Shown here: positions 43,358 through 50,714 of the stretch, piece after piece
Layout: each line of letters starts with the position of its first letter
Numbering within the stretch: the first letter of the stretch is position 1
Assembly (NCBI GenBank): GCA_020723325.1
Contig: DYJD01000005.1
Location: forward strand, 62,001-126,000
Length of the DNA: 64,000 bases
Origin: Desulfosudis oleivorans
GTDB taxonomy: Bacteria > Desulfobacterota > Desulfobacteria > Desulfobacterales > SURF-7
Direction: 5' to 3'
Notes under the pieces: generated by a model
The model's database searches: none
What the model was told of the DNA's origin: nothing
The model's input: the letters and a program-made list of their open reading frames with translations, nothing else
Position numbers and translations under genes: made by a program

Positions 43358-43718
43358 TTTTTCTATCTCCTCTCTTTTTCCTTTTTCTTTCAATTTAGTA
43401 ATTACCTTTTCGATTAGCCTTCTTAATTTACGTCTTGAATTTCATTTTTATGACCATGAGTCATTTATATTATGACCGTCGGTCATTTGTCAATAATAAT
43501 TTTCATTTTTAATAATTTAAAATTGTATTGATCTTTGTTTATAAATATATAATATATAGACATTATAAATGACCAAGTATCATTAAAACTGAAATATAAC
43601 CATAATTATACCCTTAAAATATATTAATAAATGATTAATGGCCAATTATTGAATATTTGCTTTCGACGGATGCCGATGCTATTGCACGGGACACCAACAG
43701 AAAAAAAGGGAACAAGCC
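43358..43718. other. AT-rich divergent promoter region (SDR / TetR)
   Basis: No gene is seen. The stretch separates the SDR-START-ADC cluster from the plus-strand TetR gene and carries two ATGAC-type palindromes (43450-43464, 43472-43486) and a weaker one (43569-43582). Confidence 0.7.
43450..43486. promoter_or_regulatory. Tandem TetR-type operators
   Basis: Two palindromes with centres 22 bases apart: ATGACCATGAGTCAT (arms ATGAC/GTCAT, 43450-43464) and the perfect ATGACC-GTC-GGTCAT (43472-43486). A third partial site, ATGACCAAGTATCAT, is at 43569-43582. Their position between the TetR gene and the SDR cluster makes them likely binding sites for the TetR protein, repressing the cluster and itself. 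Confidence 0.75.
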
Positions 43719-44366
43719 ATGCGAGCAAGAAGTGATGAACAAAAATCCTTGCGGCGTCAACTCCTTCTGGATGTCGCCACCGGTCTTTTGAACAGAACGT
43801 CTTATAACGAAATCAATATGTCCACCATCGCCAAGGCCGCGGGATTGGCCAAGGGAACGATTTACCTCTATTTCCGTTCCAAGGAGGAGTTATTCCTGGC
43901 CATCTTCGAGGATCAACTCAAAGGATGGTTTACTGAAATCAATGCGGGCCTAAAAGGGGCCTCCCCAAAAGGCGACATTCGGAATATTGTTAATCTGTTC
44001 TGCAAATCCTTGTTGAAACGGCCGATGCTGACCCAGTTGTTGCCGATACTCCATACGATCCTTGAACAAAACATACAATATGACGTCGCCCTGCGGTTTA
44101 AAAGGAACCTGCTTGAAATTGTTCTGCAAACAGGTGAAATGATCGAGTCGAATCTTTTGTTTCTTAAGGCCGGCGAGGGGGTGTTCGTTTGCTTGAGGGT
44201 TTACGCCATTATCCTTGGCATCCAGCAATTGACCAATAATGCGCCGGTTATCAAGGAAGTCATTGCCAACGAACCCGATATGAAGGTTTTTGAACTCGAT
44301 TTCATGAGTGAGTTGGAAACAACTATAATGATTTTGCTTAAAGGAATGAAGAACAGCCCATGTTAA
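43719..44366 (+). CDS. TetR-family transcriptional regulator
   Basis: A 215-residue TetR-type repressor. The HTH is STIAKAAGLAKGTIYLYFRS (residues about 34-53), followed by the usual KEELFLAIFE helix. The rest is helical and ligand-binding. It is transcribed away from the SDR-START-ADC cluster, with ATGACC/GGTCAT palindromes in between, so it most likely represses that cluster and responds to an acyl-CoA or lipid. Confidence 0.93.
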   Translation: MRARSDEQKSLRRQLLLDVATGLLNRTSYNEINMSTIAKAAGLAKGTIYLYFRSKEELFLAIFEDQLKGWFTEINAGLKGASPKGDIRNIVNLFCKSLLKRPMLTQLLPILHTILEQNIQYDVALRFKRNLLEIVLQTGEMIESNLLFLKAGEGVFVCLRVYAIILGIQQLTNNAPVIKEVIANEPDMKVFELDFMSELETTIMILLKGMKNSPC

Positions 44367-44524
44367 GGTGAATAAATGAAAGCCAACGGGGCAGATCCTG
44401 CGAACCACGCAAAGTGCTCTTATTTCTATTTATAAGAGGGTAAAGATACGGCAATTTCGGGCATGAAAATATGGATGAAAATACGAAAGTTAAATCGGAT
44501 GATCCCCACTGTTGCCTTAGCAGC

Positions 44525-45382
44525 TTACCGCTTACTTTCTGAATTGTGAAAAAATCGTTCCATACACTGATTGACCTCATCCGGTTTTTCCCGCATGACC
44601 AGGTGCCCGCAATCATCGAACACAACGAATGTATCGGGATTGAAGGTTTCGGTAAAATTTTTTCCGCCTGAAACCCTCAGAACCTTGTTTGCTCCCCCCC
44701 ACACGATCATGACGGGCGGGAAATCAGCCGGTTTTTCCATCTTGTCGAGGTACCTGAACGTGTCGAAATTCATCAGAAGGGTGTTCAGGATTCCCAAATG
44801 TCCGTCCTTTTTATGGAGTTGTCTCACATGCTGGATAAACGCATCATCCTGTTCACCGATTTTCCCATATTGTCCTTCCAGGCCCATTAAAATATACCTG
44901 TCCGGTAGAACAATTTTCGGCGCGAGGAAATTGAACAGCTTCCTTACAGCGGTGCTGTGTTTCAGTTTGTACAGATATCCGTATGCGCCGGATTTCAGCG
45001 TATTCTCTGTGGCCACATTGAACAGGGCCAGGGCCTTGATTCGAGCGGGTTCAGCAAACGTGTAGTTGAGGGATACGGCTCCCCCCACGCACAGGCCCAC
45101 AAGGATGATGTCTTTGAGGTCAAAGGTTTCGATAAAAGATTTGAGCAAGTCCGTATAAAACGGCAGGGAATAATCCGTGATAAATGGCCGGTCTGATAAG
45201 CCGTAACCGAGAAAATCGATACCAAACACCTCATGGGTTTTGCTGAAAAAAGCCATTTGATGATCCCAGATGTGATGATCGTTTCCCGCGTCGTGGAGAA
45301 AAATCATGGGCGAGCCGGCCCCGGACCTTGTGTAGCGAACCCTATATCCGCGAAACATAAAACTGTTGATATGCTTTTCCAT
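44525..45382 (-). CDS. Alpha/beta hydrolase-fold protein with Cys at the nucleophile position
   Basis: A 285-residue alpha/beta hydrolase. The oxyanion region FLHDAGNDHHIWD and the helix GIDFLGYGLSDRP are typical. The nucleophile elbow reads G96-L-C98-V-G100, with Cys instead of Ser. The His is present in DDCGHLVMREKP, but the usual Asp loop reads WGGANKVL, so the acid may be missing. It could be a thiol-based hydrolase, a C-C lyase or an inactive member. It is convergent with the TetR gene and has a weak ribosome site. Confidence 0.85.
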   Translation of the reverse strand: MEKHINSFMFRGYRVRYTRSGAGSPMIFLHDAGNDHHIWDHQMAFFSKTHEVFGIDFLGYGLSDRPFITDYSLPFYTDLLKSFIETFDLKDIILVGLCVGGAVSLNYTFAEPARIKALALFNVATENTLKSGAYGYLYKLKHSTAVRKLFNFLAPKIVLPDRYILMGLEGQYGKIGEQDDAFIQHVRQLHKKDGHLGILNTLLMNFDTFRYLDKMEKPADFPPVMIVWGGANKVLRVSGGKNFTETFNPDTFVVFDDCGHLVMREKPDEVNQCMERFFHNSESKR

Positions 45383-45562
45383 TTAATAATCTCATACCGT
45401 TACATTAATAGTAGTTTTATACAAGGTAGCAAAAAAAGAGGAAATCCGAAGCTCAAATGACATAGATGCGCCCTTTGAAAAAAATGTTGCCCATGGATCT
45501 AAATTAGTAATTAATGGTATATCTTCTAATGGCGTTGCTCAAGATGGATTTGATACTTATTT

Positions 45563-45982
45563 TTACCCATTCGGTTCCGCTTTGAACGCAAACACCACGT
45601 TTCCAATGCCGCCGCACTTAACGCCGACATCGATGCAGCAAACCTTGTTCAAATGCATCTCATTCGGATCAACCCCGGCATAGACAAGCTCCTGAGCCGT
45701 CCAGATGAGCTGCGATATACTGCTGATGGCAAAGGCGCAGGTTCTTTTAGGGTTCATCTCGGGGATCAGACAACCGAAGCCGTCAAAATACAGCTTGTCC
45801 CCGACCCTGTGCTGCGCCCCGCATCCGCCGGACTTTATCACCTCACAGACAAATTTTGTTTGCATCAGCAACGGCAGCTTGGCCACGATGCCGGCTGTTT
45901 TAGGATTATTGCGAAATTGCGCCATTTCCTCATCATCGTACCCCAACTGGGCTTTGACCATTTCCCACAACTGGTCATTCAT
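45563..45982 (-). CDS. Cysteine-containing protein resembling the TIGR04076 family
   Basis: A 139-residue protein. The core (FVCEVIKSGGCGAQHRVGDK, then FDGFGCLIPEMNP, then ISQLIWTAQELVYAG) has the Cys/Gly pattern (G-C-x-x-x-H-x-x-GD) of small TIGR04076-type proteins of unknown function, often next to hydrogenases or radical enzymes in anaerobes. Further Cys residues (NKVCCIDVGVKCGG) could bind a metal. A strong AAAGGAGGAGAGATAAA precedes the ATG. It is divergent from the GlxA-type regulator. The family match is from memory and only moderate. Confidence 0.7.
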   Translation of the reverse strand: MNDQLWEMVKAQLGYDDEEMAQFRNNPKTAGIVAKLPLLMQTKFVCEVIKSGGCGAQHRVGDKLYFDGFGCLIPEMNPKRTCAFAISSISQLIWTAQELVYAGVDPNEMHLNKVCCIDVGVKCGGIGNVVFAFKAEPNG

Positions 45983-46101
45983 TTTATCTCTCCTCCTTTG
46001 TTTTTTAGCATCATCATATCAGTTGCCTTGGACAGACAGAAGTGGCATATTTGACAAAAAAAAGGGGAAATGCGTCAATTCTTGGAGACAAGGGGGTGAT
46101 C

Positions 46102-47097
46102 ATGAAAAAAGTTACCGTTCTGGCATTACACGCAGCCCAGGCTTCGAGCATCACCGGCCCCATGGATGTTTTTATCTTTGCGGGGGTGCTGTGGAATTTG
46201 GCCTGTGGCAAACCGCCGACGCCTTTTTTCGAAGTGACGGTCGCTTCTGTTGACGGCAAGACCGTCAAATGCCTTAACCGGCTGAATATCGAACCGCATT
46301 GCAGCATTCACGATGTCCGGAATACAGATTTGATCATCCTTTGTGCAGTGGCCGGCCATATCGAAAAATGGATTGAAAAGCACCGGGAGGTCGTTCGGTG
46401 GTTGCAAGAGCAATATGAGGCCGGGGCACAAATCGCAAGTAGCTGTACCGGGGCTTTTCTACTTGCGGAAACAGGACTTTTAAACGGCAAAACCGCCACG
46501 ACCCACTGGGGTTTTGTGGATCTTTTCCGGCAACGCTACCCCCTTGTTCATCTCCGCCCGGATTCGATGATCACCGATGAGGGGGATCTGTACTGTTCCG
46601 GCGGTTCAAACTCATACAACGATTTATCGTTTTACCTCGTAGAAAAGTTATGCAGCAGGGAAGTCGCCGTGCATTGTGCAAAGGCCATGGTTCAGGATTT
46701 CGGCCGTGTCACCCAGGCACCTTATGCTGCTTTTCCTTTCCCTAAAGCCCATAATGAAAAAGATATCCTCGCTGCCCAGAGATGGATCGAGGAAAATTAT
46801 GATACGGATATCACCGTCCCCATAATCGCTTCAAAATTCGGGGTGAGCAAGCGAACCTTTGAGCGCCGCTTCAAGCGATCCACCGGTGACTCCCCCCTCC
46901 TCTATCTGCAGAAGGTGCGCATCAATGCGGCCAAGGCCTTATTGGAAAAACCCTCTTCCACTTTCGAGGATGTGACCTATCAGGTGGGATACAAAGACAT
47001 CAGTTCCTTCCGAAAGATCTTTCAGCGTCATACCGGCCTTCGCCCCAAGGAGTATCAGCGGCTGTTCCAACAAAAGCATCCATTACACACCGGATAA
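46102..47097 (+). CDS. GlxA-type transcriptional regulator (DJ-1/PfpI + AraC HTH)
   Basis: A 331-residue activator. Residues about 1-175 form a DJ-1/PfpI-like domain with Cys elbow SSCTGAFLLAETGLL and TTHW. Residues about 215-325 form the AraC double HTH (SKFGVSKRTFERRFKRSTGD and YQVGYKDISSFRKIFQRHTG). The start 46102 is chosen because AAGGGGGTGATC precedes it; upstream in-frame starts are less plausible. It is divergent from the small Cys protein gene, a likely target. Its ligand is unknown. Confidence 0.92.
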   Translation: MKKVTVLALHAAQASSITGPMDVFIFAGVLWNLACGKPPTPFFEVTVASVDGKTVKCLNRLNIEPHCSIHDVRNTDLIILCAVAGHIEKWIEKHREVVRWLQEQYEAGAQIASSCTGAFLLAETGLLNGKTATTHWGFVDLFRQRYPLVHLRPDSMITDEGDLYCSGGSNSYNDLSFYLVEKLCSREVAVHCAKAMVQDFGRVTQAPYAAFPFPKAHNEKDILAAQRWIEENYDTDITVPIIASKFGVSKRTFERRFKRSTGDSPLLYLQKVRINAAKALLEKPSSTFEDVTYQVGYKDISSFRKIFQRHTGLRPKEYQRLFQQKHPLHTG

Positions 47098-47156
47098 TCA
47101 CCCGGCTCCGAAAAAAAATTCTTGTTTTCAGGCCATGCAATTTCCGATCGATTATT

Positions 47157-48044
47157 TCACGGGAGTTCTTGCCCAGAATCCTTTTCAAAAAATCCACATA
47201 TACAAGGCCTGGGGTTGCCTTCGGTATATACATCAAAACGAAAACCGGTCTCCATTTCAGCGCCTCGGACTGTCACCTGGCAGCCGTAGTAGATCGGGCC
47301 CTTGAAACAAATATTCAATCGGTCACCCGTGAACTTTTCGGAAACGCCTTCCACGGTTTTAGACAGCACCAACATGGGCTGGGCGAAATCCCGCTCAAAC
47401 CCCAATATTTTTGCGTATAACGCATTATAGTGAATCCCGTTGCTGTCTCCGCTGATCTTGGCGAACCGGAATCCCAATCCTTCCGGTAGAAACCATTGCC
47501 CAATGACCGGCTCGTCCTGAATCGACTCCATATCAACGGATCCTTGAACCGGATCGGGCTCACCATAGCGGCCCCGGTAAAAAAAGGTCTGAATGCTTTT
47601 CCATATGGTTTCGCCGCTGCTATCTATGGTTGTGACCAGATCCACTTCCAATCCTTTTTGCACTATCCGGCGTTCATCCATACGACAAGTGATGTTCATC
47701 TTGTCATCATAACGGATTTCACGACGCTGAATGATCCGGGTCCGGGTATTCAGGGACCGAAAGATGGTCAGCGGTGCCCTGGAATGCCCTAGCACGCGAA
47801 TGGCCAAGGGGAATACAAAGGACAAGGGATAGATCATATTGATTCCCCTGCCGGGTTCCAGGCCGCAAATTTTTTGGAATTCATTTAAATGCTCCGGAAC
47901 AATGACGGCATTTCGCCAGACAGCGCAAATCGGGCTGATATTGTTCCGGGGGTCAAATTTTCTGCTGATTCCCCAGAATGCTTTTGCCAGGGCAATAATC
48001 GCGGACGGACGCTTTTCATATTGTAAACAAATAACCTCAGACAT
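47157..48044 (-). CDS. MaoC-like (double hot-dog) dehydratase-family protein
   Basis: A 295-residue protein. The C-terminal half has a hydratase-2-like block FRFAKISGDSNGIHYNALYA followed by KILGFERDFAQPMLV; the catalytic Asp and His are present though NP is NG and the usual HG after the Pro is missing. The N-terminal half looks like a degenerate hot-dog domain. It would hydrate an enoyl-CoA or act as a carrier. The start 48044 follows GGAAGGAGAGAA. A palindrome at 48113-48138 upstream may control it. It is convergent with the GlxA-type gene and stands apart from other catabolic genes. Confidence 0.82.
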   Translation of the reverse strand: MSEVICLQYEKRPSAIIALAKAFWGISRKFDPRNNISPICAVWRNAVIVPEHLNEFQKICGLEPGRGINMIYPLSFVFPLAIRVLGHSRAPLTIFRSLNTRTRIIQRREIRYDDKMNITCRMDERRIVQKGLEVDLVTTIDSSGETIWKSIQTFFYRGRYGEPDPVQGSVDMESIQDEPVIGQWFLPEGLGFRFAKISGDSNGIHYNALYAKILGFERDFAQPMLVLSKTVEGVSEKFTGDRLNICFKGPIYYGCQVTVRGAEMETGFRFDVYTEGNPRPCICGFFEKDSGQELP

Positions 48045-48112
48045 TTCTCTCCTTCCTGACAGCATTGAAACCCTACGATATTGACCGCGGCTGTTCTTTG
48101 TTTTTATCTATT

Positions 48113-48138
48113 AGAATATTATTCTAATATAATATTCT
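48113..48138. promoter_or_regulatory. Operator-like inverted repeat before MaoC-like gene
   Basis: AGAATATTA and TAATATTCT form 9-base perfect arms around 8 bases, about 70 bases upstream of the gene start in AT-rich DNA. It resembles MarR/TetR-type operators. The regulator is unknown. Confidence 0.55.
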
Positions 48139-48187
48139 GAGTCAAGTTTTTTCTCTAGGATATATTCTTCGCATTGAGGCCTTTTTC

Positions 48188-48241
48188 GGAGTGCGCAAAC
48201 TCGTTTGCGCTTTTAAAAGCGGCGACATGTCGCCGCACTCC
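48188..48241. repeat. Nested inverted repeat, copy 2
   Basis: Same element as 32900-32953: GGAGTGCG/CGCACTCC ends with GCGCAAAC/GTTTGCGC and GCGGCGACATGTCGCCGC inside. Confidence 0.85.
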
Positions 48242-48323
48242 AAAGACTTGCCGACATTTGCTGAGTAAGCGGGATCAGATCCTGAATCTTGAAAAATAGC
48301 TATACACAACTGCAAGGAAAATA

Positions 48324-48588
48324 TTAGAAGACAAACAAATCCGCCCCGCCGGCCACCGGCAAGACGGCGCCGGTTATGTAACCGGCCGCATCGGAGGCCA
48401 GGAAGGACACCAGGGCGGCGACCTCTTCCGGCCGGCCCATGCGCTGCATGGCGATGCGCTTCCGGATGCGGGCCCGCATGTCCGGCCGATGCAGGCTCAC
48501 GGCCTCGGTTTGGATGAATCCTGGCAAAACCGCGTTGACCGTGATCCCATGCCGGGCCCCTTCCAGGGATAGGGTCTCGGGAAAGGCC
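48324..48588 (-). pseudogene. SDR 3' fragment
   Basis: Encodes the last 80 or so residues of the SDR at 52750 ([36 protein letters not shown] and C-terminal GGADLFVF) in an intact frame, but nothing of the Rossmann part or active site. Similarity ends near 48588, where a perfect palindrome TTGGTTCGGGCCGAACCAA begins. It is a duplicated gene end at the border of the restriction-modification island. Confidence 0.85.
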
Positions 48589-48684
48589 GTTGGTTCGGGC
48601 CGAACCAAGCGAGGTGTTTGTATTTCCAGTTAAAAGAGGGTAAGAATACGATGTGCTACGACCTTATCAGTCGAAATATTTGCT

Positions 48685-49650
48685 TTATTGAAAATATTCA
48701 AACCGAAACTTACTGGCTTCAATATATTCCTTATTTTCCTCAATAGCAATCCAACGTCTATTCAACCCCTCAGCCACCATCCCAAGTGTATTGGATCCAG
48801 CGAACGGATCAAGCACAATATCATATAAATCTGTTAGCATTTTAATAAAAAATTCAGGTAATGCGGCTGGGAAACGGGCAGGATGAATCTTTATCCCAGC
48901 CTCTTTACAGCGCTTTGTATATAAATCGTTTGCTGAATTATTCCCGAAGCGTAGAAGATCAACTGGAAGATCTTCTATGACATTTCCTGGAATACTCCCT
49001 CCAGCATCAACTTTATCAAACGAGCTCTTAATATTATGACCAGAAGGTCTCACTGCCGCCCGAACCCCGCGTTTGCTTAAGCGGATCATGTCCTCACTAT
49101 ACGGTTTTAACACATTTCGATTATTGGCTTTGGGGAATGGTGTTTTTGAAAACCACCAAACATATTCAACGGAATCCTTGATACGAATACGACGTACCGT
49201 TACCCATTCGGCCGGCATCGGCATCTTTGCAGGGTTATACCAAAAACACTCCTGGGCAAGATGAAATTTTACTTCCTCTACCATCGCTATTAAAAGCTTA
49301 AAATGATAGATACTCCTAGTTGGCGTACCTTTGTTATAACTTCCCCCAATATTCAATATAAAAGATCCATCATCCTGCAAAATCCTAAAAATTTCTTTGG
49401 CAAACGGTAGGAACCATGCTATGTAATCATTTTTATTGACATTCCCATATTCTTTCTTGAAGTGAAGCGCATAGGGCGGCGAGGTAATAACCGCGTTAAT
49501 GGAGTTGTCGGGTATATGCTTAAGAATCTCAAGGGAGTCACCTAAAAATGCGGCTCCAAAATCTGTTGAATAAAAAGGCAGTCTGGCATGTATAAACGAG
49601 GTAACAGGATCAAGCTTTTTAACGGTGTGACTAAATATAGTTGTTTGCAT
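48685..49650 (-). CDS. Type II-like DNA methyltransferase (N4-cytosine/N6-adenine, beta class)
   Basis: A 321-residue DNA methyltransferase using S-adenosylmethionine. The catalytic motif IV TSPPY (56-60) precedes the SAM-binding motif I ([20 protein letters not shown], near 285-305), the beta-class order; TSPPY is common in m4C enzymes and also found in m6A ones. The start 49650 has GGAG six bases upstream. Codon use is AT-rich, unlike the catabolic operons. It is divergent from the HTH-nuclease gene; together they look like a restriction-modification pair. Recognition sequence unknown. Confidence 0.9.
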   Translation of the reverse strand: MQTTIFSHTVKKLDPVTSFIHARLPFYSTDFGAAFLGDSLEILKHIPDNSINAVITSPPYALHFKKEYGNVNKNDYIAWFLPFAKEIFRILQDDGSFILNIGGSYNKGTPTRSIYHFKLLIAMVEEVKFHLAQECFWYNPAKMPMPAEWVTVRRIRIKDSVEYVWWFSKTPFPKANNRNVLKPYSEDMIRLSKRGVRAAVRPSGHNIKSSFDKVDAGGSIPGNVIEDLPVDLLRFGNNSANDLYTKRCKEAGIKIHPARFPAALPEFFIKMLTDLYDIVLDPFAGSNTLGMVAEGLNRRWIAIEENKEYIEASKFRFEYFQ

Positions 49651-49717
49651 GAGCTTCTCCATGTGCCGAACGTAGCATAAAAACTGAATAATGAAAATCT
49701 AACAAAATGGGTTAACA

Positions 49718-50587
49718 TTGTCAACCGATTTGCAGAAAAAAATTAATTTAACAGAATGGATATCTCAAGCGGAAGCCGCTCGCCTTCGTGGGGTTAGTAG
49801 GCAAGCTATATCGAAACTGATCCGAAAAATAAAATTAAATACATTGGAGGTGGGTGGGCACGTACTGGTAAACCGCCATGAAGTGTTGGAATATGCGGGT
49901 GAAAGTGCGGGCAGGCCGAAAAGCGACATGAGTTTACAAAAAATAAAAGAGCTTATCGACAAATGCAATGAAGAGCAATGCAAAGATGTTTTGAACTATA
50001 TAAGAAAAAGAGTTAATATTCATCCCCTGGAAAAACAACTCAATTGTTCTGCGGAGATTATTTTAGAGTCAATTGCACGTGCAGCAGACATTACTATCCG
50101 AGGAATTCGCGGTATCATTACAGAGGTTGCATTTAAGCAAGAGATTATAGATAAGTTAGATTCTTGGCGAGATATTACACCGACAGGCGAATTACCATAT
50201 GATTTTCTTCTATCTGATGGGACCCGTCAGATTAATATACAAGTAAAAATGCAGCGAAAAGAAAAACAAGTTCCATTAATCAGAAGTGGTAAATGGGTTG
50301 CTGAAACTCAAAGAACCCGGAATGGTATAAAAGGAGGAAAAGAAACAAGGCCATATCGATTTGGTGAATTCGATATTTTAGCGGTTTCTTTACAACCTTC
50401 AACCGGGAACTGGAATAGCTTTATGTATACGGTGGGCAATTGGCTTATACCAAGAACAAAAGACCCTGCTCTAATACGAGTGATGCAACCGGTTTCCATG
50501 ACGGCAGATGATGATTGGAGTGATAGTTTAGACAAATGTATTGATTGGTTTTTTTCCGGAAAACAAAAAACAATCAGAGAAAAATGA
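49718..50587 (+). CDS. HTH-PD-(D/E)XK nuclease, probable cognate restriction endonuclease
   Basis: A 289-residue protein. Residues about 14-62 form a DNA-binding helix-turn-helix of excisionase/MerR type (QAEAARLRGVSRQAISKLIR). After a helical linker the second half shows a PD-(D/E)XK-like pattern: Glu136 (ITEVAFKQE), Asp162 (LPYDFLLSDG) and Gln175-x-Lys177 (INIQVKMQRK). The place beside a methyltransferase supports a restriction enzyme. The HTH could also make it autoregulatory, as in controller proteins. The likely start is TTG at 49718; a TTG twelve bases on is an alternative. The DNA is AT-rich. Confidence 0.78.
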   Translation: MSTDLQKKINLTEWISQAEAARLRGVSRQAISKLIRKIKLNTLEVGGHVLVNRHEVLEYAGESAGRPKSDMSLQKIKELIDKCNEEQCKDVLNYIRKRVNIHPLEKQLNCSAEIILESIARAADITIRGIRGIITEVAFKQEIIDKLDSWRDITPTGELPYDFLLSDGTRQINIQVKMQRKEKQVPLIRSGKWVAETQRTRNGIKGGKETRPYRFGEFDILAVSLQPSTGNWNSFMYTVGNWLIPRTKDPALIRVMQPVSMTADDDWSDSLDKCIDWFFSGKQKTIREK

Positions 50588-50714
50588 ATCAAGTGCCGCA
50601 GGTCGTCCGCGAAATCGGCGGGTTGTAGGCTGTCGGGTTGGATGGTAAAAGTTTATATATTATGAGCGTCCACAACACAAACTACATGAGATATTTTTTG
50701 ACGAAGGAGGAGCA

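Larger units (their letters stand above)
48159..48588. repeat. Duplicated segment, copy 2 (element plus SDR 3' end)
   Basis: About 430 bases matching 32872-33352 in order and orientation: lead, 54-base nested inverted repeat (48188-48241), AGACTTGCC spacer, CAGATCCTGAATCTTGAAAA and the SDR 3' end. The SDR part is a direct repeat of 52731-53010, so the restriction-modification island lies between two copies. Confidence 0.85.

Noticed and set aside
45395-45580. An open plus-strand stretch reading KLVINGISSNGVAQDGFDTY
   Set aside because: It looks protein-like but has no start or ribosome site, no recognisable family, and runs into the antisense of the 45563-45982 gene; at most a tiny relic.
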